DNA of 64,000 nucleotides from Thiocapsa sp. UBA6158 (GCF_002423035.1 NZ_DIUM01000021.1:62001-126000); one strand, 5' to 3'. Positions 50,086-58,450 are shown, numbered from the stretch's first letter. The notes: generated from the letters alone by a model not told the origin. Made by a program: numbers and translations.

Positions 50086-51108
50086 GTGACAGGGCATGAA
50101 GCGAGTCAATCGGCACCTCTGATCAGTGCGATCGTTCGTGCATCGGGCTGCGTGGAGGCCGTGCGTCCGTCTTTGGAGTCGCTCCGTGCACAGAGCCTCG
50201 ATGCCGATCGATTCGAGGTCTTGGTCGTCGATGACGGTTGCTCGGATCGAGCGTGGGCAGGAATCGAGGCGACCTCTGCCGTATTGCACTTCGGATGCGT
50301 GCGTCGGAAGACCGACGAGCGTCCTGGCTGGCGAAATCGAGGGCTGTCGTTGGCGCGGTCGCCGATTGTGTTGTTTATCGCGGACGACGAGGTCCTGGAC
50401 CCGGCGTGTTTGGAGGAGCACCATCTCGCCCATGCGGAGCACCCGCAGCCGCAGGCTGCCGTCCTCGGTTATACTGGCCTAAGCGACGAGGCGGAACGCT
50501 CGCCGCTCATGCGCTATCTTGCGGAGGCTGACCGGCGGCACCTTTGCTGCGACGAGGCACTCGAGTCTTACGCCATCGGTTGGCCCGGGTTTTGTCTCCG
50601 GCTGCCATCCTTTAAACGGCTCTACCTTCGTGATCACGAGGGACTCAAACCTGATTTTCCGCTCGGTACCGAGCCGCGTGAGCTTGTTGATCGACTGAGC
50701 CGAGCGGGCCTGCACATCGTGCGTCGCACGGGTGCAAAAAGCGTCGTGATCCGGTCGCGTGGTCTCGACGAGGTCTGCGCCGATTGCTATTCGCTGGGAG
50801 AGGTCGATCGGCTGTTGGCTCGGCACTATCCGCCGGAGCCCGGCACTCCGGGGTGTTTTGATCTCGATGAGGTCGTAGCGGAATGGATGGCGATCGAGCC
50901 GATATTCCCGAAGGTAGTGAAATCAGCTCGCGAGCTTGACCGATTTGCTCGGGAGCGATGTCGAGCCGAACTCCTTGTGGATGATCTGGCGATGCGTCTC
51001 CTTCATCGTGCCTATGCTGCCGCTTTACGTGCAAACCGTATTCGGGGCTTGCTCGACGCGATGTCCGAGCCGGAACTTGGTTTGATTCCTGCGATCTCGC
51101 CGAGTTAA
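50086..51108 (+). CDS. GT2-like glycosyltransferase
   Basis: The 340-residue protein has a GT-A-type N-terminal half. PLISAIVRASGCVEAVRPSL replaces the usual start, then come FEVLVVDDGCSD, RNRGLSLARSPIVLFIADDEVLDP and AVLGYTGLSDEAE. The C-terminal half is helical and not assigned. GTG 50086 is preferred because GAGAGGG lies eight bases upstream. TTG 50080 would be only two bases from it. It belongs to the plus-strand glycosyltransferase series ahead of the ABC exporter. Sugar unknown. Confidence 0.75.
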   Translation: MTGHEASQSAPLISAIVRASGCVEAVRPSLESLRAQSLDADRFEVLVVDDGCSDRAWAGIEATSAVLHFGCVRRKTDERPGWRNRGLSLARSPIVLFIADDEVLDPACLEEHHLAHAEHPQPQAAVLGYTGLSDEAERSPLMRYLAEADRRHLCCDEALESYAIGWPGFCLRLPSFKRLYLRDHEGLKPDFPLGTEPRELVDRLSRAGLHIVRRTGAKSVVIRSRGLDEVCADCYSLGEVDRLLARHYPPEPGTPGCFDLDEVVAEWMAIEPIFPKVVKSARELDRFARERCRAELLVDDLAMRLLHRAYAAALRANRIRGLLDAMSEPELGLIPAISPS

Positions 51109-51116
51109 TGAAAGCT

Positions 51117-51142
51117 ACGCATGTCGCTCTGGACGCGGTTTA
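51117..51142. repeat. Partial family 1 element
   Basis: The 26 bases are identical to 2895-2920, the right end of copy b, and the few bases before them are similar. The left inverted end is missing. The fragment lies in the 76 bp between a GT2-like gene and the ABC permease gene. Confidence 0.8.
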
Positions 51143-51184
51143 AGTCAAACGAGCGTTGAGCCTTCCGGTTTCTGGAAACAATCC

Positions 51185-52036
51185 ATGATATCTAGCACCA
51201 CCAAAGCCCAGTCGCCTCTTATTCAACAGCTTCGCCGTGGACTCGAGCCCGAGCAGTTCAAGAATGCGTGGCTCGATATCGTGGCGGGCTGGCATCGTCG
51301 CGAGCTCTGGGCAACACTCGGACTTCACGATGTTCGTCAGCGCTACCGGCGCTCGACGCTGGGGCCTTTCTGGATCACCATCTCCATGGGCGTCATGGTG
51401 TTTGCTTTGGGGCTTCTATACGGTCAGATCTTCGGCCAGGATCTGCATGAGTATCTGCCCTTCCTAGCCGCAGGTTTTGTGATCTGGGGCCTCGTCTCCG
51501 CGATGATCCTAGGCGGCTGCACGACCTTTATCTCGGCGGAGGGCATGATTCGACAGCTCAATGCGCCGGTTTCCATCTATGCCTACCGTGAAGTGTGGTC
51601 GGCCGTCATCGCGTTTGCTCACAATATCTGGATCTTCGTGGCCGTGGCCTGGTGGTATGACGCGAGTTTGAGCTGGAACATGCTCTGGGTTGTCCCTGCA
51701 GTCCTGATTCTTTTGATCAACGGGTTCTGGATGGCGCTCTTTTTCGGTCTCTTGAGTGCGCGCTTCCGCGATGTTCCTCTTATCGTCGGTAGTGTGGTTC
51801 AGGTGCTTTTCTTCCTGACGCCGGTGATTTGGCGACCGGAGATGTTGCCGGACCGAGCCTTGTTCCTGCAGCTCAATCCCTTTTACCACATGGTCGAGAT
51901 TCTGCGTGCTCCGATGCTGGGTCACGTGCCTGCATTCGAGAATTGGGCGGCAGTCGTTCTCATTGCAGTTTTCGGCTGGGTCATTACGCTCTTTTTCTAT
52001 TCCGCCTACCGTTGGCGGATTGCCTACTGGGTCTGA
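51185..52036 (+). CDS. wzm: ABC-2 type polysaccharide export permease (Wzm-like)
   Basis: The 283-residue protein has a cytoplasmic N-terminal segment with the characteristic LWATLGLHDVRQRYRRSTLGPFW interface helix, followed by six membrane helices. It is the permease half of exporters that carry lipid-linked O-antigen or capsule across the inner membrane. The ATPase gene follows 11 bp later. A late VIWRPEMLPDRALFLQLNPFYHMVEILR segment is typical for Wzm/RfbA proteins. It implies synthesis of the polymer in the cytoplasm by the neighbouring glycosyltransferases. Confidence 0.92.
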   Translation: MISSTTKAQSPLIQQLRRGLEPEQFKNAWLDIVAGWHRRELWATLGLHDVRQRYRRSTLGPFWITISMGVMVFALGLLYGQIFGQDLHEYLPFLAAGFVIWGLVSAMILGGCTTFISAEGMIRQLNAPVSIYAYREVWSAVIAFAHNIWIFVAVAWWYDASLSWNMLWVVPAVLILLINGFWMALFFGLLSARFRDVPLIVGSVVQVLFFLTPVIWRPEMLPDRALFLQLNPFYHMVEILRAPMLGHVPAFENWAAVVLIAVFGWVITLFFYSAYRWRIAYWV

Positions 52037-52047
52037 GGATAGGGACG

Positions 52048-53031
52048 ATGGCATCGATCACTCTGGAGAAGGTCTCTGTCTCCTTCCCGGTTTACAGCTC
52101 GGCGACGCGATCGATCAAGAATCGCTTGATCCAGAGCGCGACGGGCGGACAGATTCGCTCGGAGTCCGGCTCGGATCGGATTTCGGTTGTGCAGGCGCTC
52201 CAGGATATCAACCTGAAGCTCGAGAGCGGGGATCGCATCGGGTTGGTCGGTCACAACGGCGCCGGCAAAACGACGCTCCTGCGCGTTCTCGGCGGCATCT
52301 ACGAGCCGAACGAAGGACGCGTATCCATCAAGGGTTCGACTGTACCCTTGTTCGATATCAGTCTCGGGATGGATCCCGAGAGTACCGGCTATGAGAATAT
52401 CCTGCTCCGCGGACTCTATCTGGGGCTGAGCCGATCCCAAATGCGGGCACGGTTGGACGAGATTGCCGACTTTACGGAGCTGGGAGACTTCCTCAACCTC
52501 CCGATTCGAACCTACTCGGCCGGGATGCGGATGCGTCTGGCGTTCGCGGTGTCGACCTCGGTCGCCCCGGATATCTTGTTGATCGACGAAGGTATCGGGG
52601 CCGGCGATGCGGCCTTCTTGGAAAAGGCAAGCCAGCGTTTGAAGCTGTTTACCGAGCAGGTCTCGATCATCGTGCTCTCGTCTCATTCGGAGGCATTGAT
52701 CTCAAAGATGTGCACCAAGGCGGTGCTGATGGAGCACGGCCGTGTGATCGGTGCAGGAACGACCGAGGATGTGCTGGAGCAGTACAAGGAATCGCGCGAC
52801 GGCTCGCCGAAGGCTGCTCCGCTGGAGGTCTCGATCTCGCCTGCGTCCGTGCCGCAGCAGGCCGTTGTGCCGTCGCCGTGCGACCCGGGCTCAGGCGCCT
52901 CCGCAAAGGATCGAGCCGACTGGGCCGACCGAACTGCGCATCTTCTCCGCGAGGGTCGCTGGCAGGATGTGGATCTGGATCGTCTCGTGACCGAGGTGGA
53001 GTCGCTCGCGCATACGCAGTCGCAAAACTGA
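52048..53031 (+). CDS. wzt: ABC polysaccharide exporter ATPase (Wzt-like) with a DUF29-like C-terminal stub
   Basis: The 327-residue protein has the canonical ATPase: Walker A GHNGAGKTT at 68-76, signature YSAGMRMRLAFA near 156-167, Walker B ILLIDEGIG near 175-183 and the switch His in LSSHSEAL. The N-terminal SIKNRLIQSATGG stretch fits TagH/Wzt proteins. In place of a carbohydrate-binding Wzt C-domain there is a Pro/Ser linker (about 250-287) and then residues 288-327 (DRADWADRTAHLLREGRW, then VDLDRLVTEVESLA). These look like the first 40 residues of a DUF29 domain, cut off at the stop. That module is unexpected on an ABC ATPase and may be a fusion scar. It is paired with the permease upstream. 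Confidence 0.9.
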   Translation: MASITLEKVSVSFPVYSSATRSIKNRLIQSATGGQIRSESGSDRISVVQALQDINLKLESGDRIGLVGHNGAGKTTLLRVLGGIYEPNEGRVSIKGSTVPLFDISLGMDPESTGYENILLRGLYLGLSRSQMRARLDEIADFTELGDFLNLPIRTYSAGMRMRLAFAVSTSVAPDILLIDEGIGAGDAAFLEKASQRLKLFTEQVSIIVLSSHSEALISKMCTKAVLMEHGRVIGAGTTEDVLEQYKESRDGSPKAAPLEVSISPASVPQQAVVPSPCDPGSGASAKDRADWADRTAHLLREGRWQDVDLDRLVTEVESLAHTQSQN

Positions 53032-53035
53032 TTGC

Positions 53036-53123
53036 TTAGACCGCCCCAGCTCCGAGAGTTGTCGGAGCTGGGGCGGCGAAGTCAATCCAACAAGCGACGA
53101 AGCCTGCGCCAGGCGTGTTTTAA
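53036..53123. repeat. Family 1 element, diverged copy, with strong hairpin
   Basis: It begins TTAGACCGCCCC and ends GGCGTGTTTTAA. It aligns along its length with the reverse complement of 2731-2818, sharing the CCAACAA-CGACG stretch. It contains a perfect 15-bp stem (53041-53055 with 53062-53076, GAGTTG loop), likely a bidirectional terminator between convergent wzt and ubiB. The TTA at 53120-53122 is the ubiB stop codon. Confidence 0.8.
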
Positions 53124-54781
53124 GCCTGACGCGCCGCAGAGAAAAACAGCAGCGCGCCGAGCATGTAGCAGCCTGCGACGAGTGCAACTCCGGTCGTGGG
53201 CGGCAGCCACGGACCCGGGCCGAGCAGCAGCACGAGTGTGCCGCAGACGATCACGGTGGCGCCCCCGAGTGCGCGGACCGACTGGGATGTCGAATTGGCC
53301 GTGTCGTGGCTGCCGTTGCGGCCGTGGTCTCGGAGTGATCCGGCCTCGGCAGCCCGTAGACGCTTGTCGTAGGTGCTGAGGATCCGGTAGGCCATTAAGG
53401 GGATCTCGGGTGTCTGGTCGGCGACCGAGATGAAGTTCTTTTTGGTCCGGTCGAGCAGACCCACGACGCCGATCTGATCCTTCATCCAGCGTTCCATGTA
53501 AGGCTTGGCGGTCGTCCAGAGATCCAGCTCGGGGTAGAGCTGTCGGCCGAGGCCCTCGATGTTCAGGAGTGTCTTCTCGAGCAGCACCAACTGCGGCTGG
53601 ATCTCCATGTCGAAGCGTCGGGCGGTCTGAAACAGGCGCACCAGGAAGTGTCCGAAGGAGATCTCGGCCAGAGGCTTCTCGAAGATGGGCTCGCTGACGG
53701 TGCGGATGGCGGACTCGAATTCATCCACGCGTGTCCCGGACGGGACCCAGCCGGATTCCACGTGCAGCTCGGCGACGCGCCGATAGTCGCGCTCGAAGAA
53801 GGCGAGCAGGTTCTCGGCGAGATAGCGTTGATCCTCGGTCGTGAGTGTGCCGACGATCCCGAAGTCGATCGAGATATAGCGCCCGGACGGCTCGACGAAG
53901 ATGTTGCCCGGGTGCATGTCCGCGTGGAAGAAGTTGTCTCGGAAGACCTGGGTGAAGAAGATCTCGACCCCGCGCTCCCCGAGCTGCTTCATGCTCACGC
54001 CTTGGGCCTTGAGCCGCGCGACATCGCTGACCGGGGTCCCGTAGATGCGCTCCATGACCATGACGCCGGGGCGGGTCCAGTCCCAGTAGACCTCCGGGAT
54101 GTAGAGCATCTCGCTGTGGATCCAGTTGCGACGCAGCAGGGAGGCGTTGGCGGCCTCGCGTTGCAGATCCAGCTCGTCGTAGATGGTCTTTTCGTACTCG
54201 CGGACCACATCGACCGGGCGCAGCCGACGCCCGTCTTTCCAGTAGCGCTCGGCGAGATGGGCGACGGTGTACATCAGCCCGAGATCACCGCGGATGGTCC
54301 GCTCGATGCCTGGGCGCAGCACCTTGACCACGACCTCGGTGCCGTTCTTCAAGCGTCCGGTGTGGACCTGCGCGATGGAGGCGGAGGCGAGCGGGATGGG
54401 GTTGAACTCATCGAGGACATCGTCGACCGAGCAGCCCCAGGCCTTCTCGATGATGGCGCGGGCCTCCGCGCCGTCGAAGGGCGGCACCCGATCCTGGAGC
54501 TTGGCCAGCTCGACGGCCAGGTCGTCCGGGAGCAGATCGCGTCGGGTCGAGAGGATCTGACCGAATTTGACGAAGATCGGACCCAAATCCTCCAGCGCGA
54601 GCCGCACGCGCACGGGGTAGGAGGTCGGCAGGTCGCGCCGAAACCAGTGCCAGGGCGAGATGTACATGACCCAGCGCAGCGGCCGAAAGAGATGGGTCGC
54701 GAGGATGACCTCGTCGAGTCCGTGGCGCAGAAGGATCCAGTTGATGCGGAAGAGCCGCAGGGCCTCGCGGGGTCCGATCAT
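53120..54781 (-). CDS. ubiB: Ubiquinone biosynthesis atypical kinase-like protein UbiB
   Basis: The 553 residues match the normal size of UbiB. The ADCK/UbiB signature FVKFGQILSTRRDLLP carries the KxGQ motif. Further on are PLASASIAQVHTGRL, VVVKVLRPGI, FFHADMHPGNIFVEPSGRY and ISIDFGIVGTLT. Two membrane helices lie at the C-terminus. UbiB is an ATPase needed for coenzyme Q synthesis at the membrane. The start MIGPREALRLF overlaps the ubiJ stop (ATGA), and the preceding frame extension is a ubiJ shadow. The stop codon is contributed by an inverted-repeat element. Confidence 0.96.
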   Translation of the reverse strand: MIGPREALRLFRINWILLRHGLDEVILATHLFRPLRWVMYISPWHWFRRDLPTSYPVRVRLALEDLGPIFVKFGQILSTRRDLLPDDLAVELAKLQDRVPPFDGAEARAIIEKAWGCSVDDVLDEFNPIPLASASIAQVHTGRLKNGTEVVVKVLRPGIERTIRGDLGLMYTVAHLAERYWKDGRRLRPVDVVREYEKTIYDELDLQREAANASLLRRNWIHSEMLYIPEVYWDWTRPGVMVMERIYGTPVSDVARLKAQGVSMKQLGERGVEIFFTQVFRDNFFHADMHPGNIFVEPSGRYISIDFGIVGTLTTEDQRYLAENLLAFFERDYRRVAELHVESGWVPSGTRVDEFESAIRTVSEPIFEKPLAEISFGHFLVRLFQTARRFDMEIQPQLVLLEKTLLNIEGLGRQLYPELDLWTTAKPYMERWMKDQIGVVGLLDRTKKNFISVADQTPEIPLMAYRILSTYDKRLRAAEAGSLRDHGRNGSHDTANSTSQSVRALGGATVIVCGTLVLLLGPGPWLPPTTGVALVAGCYMLGALLFFSAARQA

Positions 54782-55428
54782 GACGGGGTGCCGGACCCCG
54801 CATGCGGTCGAGCGAGGCGCTCGAGGCGTTCGATACGCGCCTCGGCGCGCTCGACATCGTCGCGCAGGATGTCGACCTGCGCGAGGAATGCCTCGACCTC
54901 GTAGCGGGTCGGGGTCAGGCGGGCCTCTTCCTGAAGGTATTCCTGAAGATCCTCGGTCAGGGACTCGGATGTCTTGCGTGCCCACTGCGCCGCTGCACGC
55001 GCTTGGTTGCCGACCTGGTGGGCGAAGGGGTCGCCGATCACGCGGGCGAGCTGCTCCTCCCAATCCACGTCGAGGCCGGCGATGGCACGGTTGAAGGCTT
55101 GGGCCAGGGACGTATCGCCGAGGATCTCGACCTCGCCCTGGATGATCTGCGTCTCTTTGCGCTCGGCCATGCCCATGCGGGCGAGCGCGAGCGGGGTGCC
55201 GCGGATCAGGCAATCGGGCTCGGCGTCGTAACCGCCGAAGAGCTGGAGGCGCTGCTCACTCGGGATGATGGTCACGCGCGTGCCGAACCCTTTGAGCTCG
55301 ATGCCGATGATCCGTCCTTCCAGTGCAGCGAATGCGGCCGAGCCCTCGGGGTCCAGCGCGATGAAGCGGTTCAGGGCCTGCTCGACGACGGCCAGCACCG
55401 CGTCCGGGATCTGGATGCCTTCGGTCAC
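54778..55428 (-). CDS. ubiJ: Ubiquinone biosynthesis accessory factor UbiJ (SCP2-domain)
   Basis: The 216-residue protein has an N-terminal SCP2-like lipid-binding domain (IPDAVLAVVEQALNRFIAL, then LEGRIIGIELKGFG and LIRGTPLALARM) and a C-terminal coiled coil (VDILRDDVERAEARIERLE). UbiJ binds ubiquinone intermediates and organises the soluble Ubi complex. It starts with GTG, which overlaps the ubiE stop (GTGA). Its own stop overlaps the ubiB start (ATGA), so the three genes are translationally coupled. The usual UbiJ length is about 200 residues. Confidence 0.93.
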   Translation of the reverse strand: MTEGIQIPDAVLAVVEQALNRFIALDPEGSAAFAALEGRIIGIELKGFGTRVTIIPSEQRLQLFGGYDAEPDCLIRGTPLALARMGMAERKETQIIQGEVEILGDTSLAQAFNRAIAGLDVDWEEQLARVIGDPFAHQVGNQARAAAQWARKTSESLTEDLQEYLQEEARLTPTRYEVEAFLAQVDILRDDVERAEARIERLERLARPHAGSGTPS

Positions 55429-56174
55429 AGTTTGTAACCTCGGTGGATGGCGACGATACCGCCGCTGTGGTTGAAGTAGTCGCAGCGCTCGAACCCGGCC
55501 GCCTCCATCATCGCGCGCAGCGTCTCTTGGTCCGGGTGCATGCGGATGGATTCGGCGAGATAGCGATAGCTCTCGGGGTCGTTCACGACCAGGCGCCCGA
55601 GCGTGGGCAGGACCGAGAAGGAGTAGAGGTCGTAGGCCTTGCTCAAGGGGCGGCTGACCGGGTGCGAGAACTCCAGGATCAGCGCCCGTCCGCCCGGACG
55701 CAGCACACGCTGCATCTCCAGGAGTGCGGCCTGCTTGTCGGTGACGTTGCGAAGACCGAAACCGATGGTGACGCAGTCGAAATAATCCGAGGGGAACGGC
55801 AGCTTTTCGGCATTGATCAGGGCGTAATGCAGGTTGCCGACGCGTCCGCGGTCGAGCATGCGCTCGCGCCCTTCGGTCAGCATGGAGGCATTGATGTCGG
55901 ACATGACCACCAGCCCCTGCGCGCCGACGATTCCGGAGAAGCGCTCGGCGAGATCGCCCGTCCCGGAGGCGAGATCCAGCACCCGCTGACCACGGCGCAC
56001 CCCCGAGAGCTCGATGGTGTGACGCTTCCAGAGCCGATGGATGCCCAAGGACATGAGGTCGTTCATGAGGTCGTATCGGGAGGCGACCGAATCGAACACG
56101 GCGCGAACGCGCGATGCCTTCTCCTCGACCGGAACCTGCTGATAACCGAAATGTGTCGTCTTGTCGTCGGACAT
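55425..56174 (-). CDS. ubiE: Ubiquinone/menaquinone C-methyltransferase UbiE
   Basis: UbiE methylates the benzoquinone (or demethylmenaquinone) ring with S-adenosylmethionine. The 249-residue protein shows FDSVASRYDLMNDLMSLGIH, the SAM-binding VLDLASGTGDLAERF, TIGFGLRNVTDKQAALLEM and LRPGGRALILEFS, ending SGGIVAIHRGYKL. I chose the start MSDDKTTHFG. An upstream extension of 13 codons lies in an inverted-repeat element. It is the first gene of the ubiE-ubiJ-ubiB operon. Confidence 0.97.
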   Translation of the reverse strand: MSDDKTTHFGYQQVPVEEKASRVRAVFDSVASRYDLMNDLMSLGIHRLWKRHTIELSGVRRGQRVLDLASGTGDLAERFSGIVGAQGLVVMSDINASMLTEGRERMLDRGRVGNLHYALINAEKLPFPSDYFDCVTIGFGLRNVTDKQAALLEMQRVLRPGGRALILEFSHPVSRPLSKAYDLYSFSVLPTLGRLVVNDPESYRYLAESIRMHPDQETLRAMMEAAGFERCDYFNHSGGIVAIHRGYKL

Positions 56175-56186
56175 GCTGTGTCTCTG

Positions 56187-56270
56187 CTGAACCGCGCGTG
56201 ATTGGATCTGCACCGCTTCGGGGTTTGCTTGGCCTTGACGCGAACAAGGGCCGTCGGCGGCGCGGTTCAG
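56187..56270. repeat. Miniature inverted-repeat element, family 1, end variant
   Basis: This 84-bp copy has perfect 11-bp ends CTGAACCGCGC (56187-56197) and GCGCGGTTCAG (56260-56270). It lies 12 bp upstream of ubiE, inside the operon leader. The interior differs from the other copies, so it is assigned by ends and length. Confidence 0.7.
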
Positions 56271-56410
56271 ATCGATGATGTTTTCAAAGGCCGAGGCCTT
56301 GATGCGCCGATGGCCGTGTGATCCGGGTCGGTCGACGCGAGCTTCAGGCGTGCGTCGTGCCGAGCGGCCGACAGTTTACAACATCGGGTCCACGACAGCG
56401 GCGTCGGGGA

Positions 56411-56773
56411 TCAGGACGCGCGGACCTTTCGCTTCTGTCCGGCCTTTTCGAGCTCGTCGAGATATTCCTTCCACAGGCGTTCCTGCTCGACCCCGAGGCG
56501 GTACAGGTGCTCCCAGGAGTAGATTCCCGTGTTGTGCTCGTCGTCGAAGTGCAGACAGATGGCGTAGTTGCCGACGGGCTCGATCTTGTCGATCCCGACG
56601 TCCTCCTTGCCGAGCTGCAGGACGCGCTGCCCGGGGCCGTGGCCCTGGACCTCGGCGGAGGGGGAGTAGACGCGCAGGTACTCGCACGGCAGGTTGAAGT
56701 GCGAGCCGTCGTCGAAGGTGATCTCGAGGATCCGCGATTGTTGATGCAGGTTGAGCTCGGTCGGTGTGGGCAT
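56411..56773 (-). CDS. DUF971 (GBBH-like N-terminal domain) protein
   Basis: The 120-residue protein is a single DUF971 domain: LEITFDDGSHFNLPCEYLRV, SPSAEVQGHG, IDKIEPVGNYAICLHFDDEHNTGIYSW and HLYRLG. The same fold forms the N-terminal domain of gamma-butyrobetaine hydroxylase. Stand-alone versions have been linked to iron-sulfur assembly in some bacteria, but function here is unknown. Its place between hslU and ubiE is conserved in other gammaproteobacteria such as Pseudomonas. It lies 155 bp downstream of hslU, with an inverted-repeat element between. Confidence 0.92.
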   Translation of the reverse strand: MPTPTELNLHQQSRILEITFDDGSHFNLPCEYLRVYSPSAEVQGHGPGQRVLQLGKEDVGIDKIEPVGNYAICLHFDDEHNTGIYSWEHLYRLGVEQERLWKEYLDELEKAGQKRKVRAS

Positions 56774-56847
56774 GCTGTTCTCCTTGGCCCGCGAATCTAA
56801 CGCGGACGTTTTGAAGGGGGGTTGATTGGACCAAAAAGACCTTGTTC

Positions 56848-56931
56848 TACACCGCGTCAGCTCCGGCGACGCGAGGCCGAGATGCGTTCGACAATAGACA
56901 ACACCGGCGCATGGGGGGTGGACGCGGTTTA
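56848..56931. repeat. Miniature inverted-repeat element, family 1, copy after hslU
   Basis: This 84-bp copy has ends TACACCGCGTC (56848-56858) and GACGCGGTTTA (56921-56931), matching at 10 of 11 positions. The TTA at 56929-56931 is the TAA stop of hslU on the minus strand. Confidence 0.8.
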
Positions 56932-58260
56932 GAGGATGTAGCGCGACAGGTCCTCGTCGGCCGCGAGCCCGGCCAGATTCCGATCGACATAGGCGGCGTT
57001 GATGGTCACGGTCACGCGATCCAAGTCCGATGCGTTGTAGGAGACGTCCTCGAGCAGCCGTTCCAGAACGGTGTGCAGGCGACGTGCCCCGATGTTTTCG
57101 GTCCGCTCGTTGACCTGCCAGGCGATCTCGGCGAGTCGACGAATGCCGTCCTCGGTGAACTCCAGGGCGACGCCCTCGGTGGCCATCAGGGCACGGTACT
57201 GATCCGTCAAGGAGGCGTCCGGCTCGGTCAGAATCCGCACGAAGTCCTCCGTGGTCAGTGCCTTGAGCTCGACACGGATCGGCAGGCGGCCCTGCAGCTC
57301 AGGGATCAGATCGGACGGCTTGGAGAGATGGAAGGCACCGGAGGCGATGAAGAGGATGTGATCGGTGCGCACCGAGCCGTGCTTGGTCGACACGGTGCTG
57401 CCCTCCACCAGCGGCAAGAGATCGCGTTGAACGCCCTCGCGCGAGACATCGGCGCCCGCCATGCCTTCGCCGCGCTTGGTGACCTTGTCGAGCTCGTCGA
57501 GAAAGACGATGCCGTTTTGCTCGACGTTCTCGATGGCGCGCAGCTTCAGCTCCTCGTCGTTCACTCGCTTGGCGGCTTCTTCGTCTTTGAGCAGCTGTCG
57601 AGCGTCGCGGATGCGCAGCTTGCGACGCTTCATGCGCCCTTGGCCGAGGTTCTGGAAGAGCCCCTGAAGCTGATTGGTCATCTCCTCCATGCCGGGCGGG
57701 GCCATGATCTCGACCCCCATCGGCGAGGCGGAGACCTGGATCTCGATCTCGCGCTCGTCGAGTTCGCCGGCGCGCAGTCGATGGCGAAATTTTTCGCGGG
57801 TCGCCGAGCCGGTGGTCGAGCGACTTTCTTCCTCGAAGCTCGAGGGTGGCGGGAGGAGTGCGTCGAGGATGCGCTCCTCCGCGGCGGCCTCGGCCTGCCC
57901 CGCGAGCTTCGCCATCTCCTGCTCGCGCGCGAGCTTGATCCCGATGTCGGCCAGGTCGCGAATGATGGACTCGACATCGCGCCCGACATAGCCGACCTCG
58001 GTGAATTTGGTCGCCTCCACCTTTAGAAAAGGCGCGTTGGCCAAGCGCGCCAAGCGCCGCGCGATCTCTGTCTTGCCCACGCCGGTCGGGCCGATCATCA
58101 GGATGTTCTTCGGCGTGATCTCCGAGCGCATCGGCTCCGGGATCTGGGAGCGACGCCACCGGTTGCGCAAGGCGATGGCGACGGCGCGCTTCGCCTCGTC
58201 CTGACCGACGATGTGCTTGTCGAGCTCCGAAACGATGCGTTGTGGGGTGATTTCCGACAT
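56929..58260 (-). CDS. hslU: ATP-dependent protease ATPase subunit HslU
   Basis: HslU is the AAA+ unfoldase that feeds substrates into HslV. The 443-residue length equals that of the E. coli protein. Motifs are IVGQDEAKRAVAIALRNRWRR, Walker A GPTGVGKTE, EVGYVGRDVESIIRDL, Walker B IVFLDELDK, sensor region ELQGRLPIRVEL, and the C-terminal DLSRYIL that inserts into HslV. It is the second gene after hslV, 190 bp apart, with no gene or clear signal in the gap. The stop lies in a repeat element. Confidence 0.98.
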   Translation of the reverse strand: MSEITPQRIVSELDKHIVGQDEAKRAVAIALRNRWRRSQIPEPMRSEITPKNILMIGPTGVGKTEIARRLARLANAPFLKVEATKFTEVGYVGRDVESIIRDLADIGIKLAREQEMAKLAGQAEAAAEERILDALLPPPSSFEEESRSTTGSATREKFRHRLRAGELDEREIEIQVSASPMGVEIMAPPGMEEMTNQLQGLFQNLGQGRMKRRKLRIRDARQLLKDEEAAKRVNDEELKLRAIENVEQNGIVFLDELDKVTKRGEGMAGADVSREGVQRDLLPLVEGSTVSTKHGSVRTDHILFIASGAFHLSKPSDLIPELQGRLPIRVELKALTTEDFVRILTEPDASLTDQYRALMATEGVALEFTEDGIRRLAEIAWQVNERTENIGARRLHTVLERLLEDVSYNASDLDRVTVTINAAYVDRNLAGLAADEDLSRYIL

Positions 58261-58450
58261 CTGGGTCTGTCCGTCGAGAGGGTCGCCCGGGTCGAGCGAC
58301 CGGTTGGATGGAGGTATTGACCTCACGAGGCTGCGACGCGAATCGCCGCCGGAGCGCGGGAGGTGTCGGCGGCGCAGGCCGAAGTCCGTCCGTGCGGTGA
58401 TCGACACCGGTGTCCGGCCAGAGGCTCGGCCAAAGCGCGACAGTCAGGCT

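Noticed and set aside
53648..54904. 418-codon plus-strand ORF opposite ubiB
   Set aside because: Shadow of a clearly conserved gene, with repeated Asp/Leu/Val runs and no domain.
56842..58026. 394-codon plus-strand ORF opposite hslU
   Set aside because: hslU on the minus strand is complete and conserved to the last residue.
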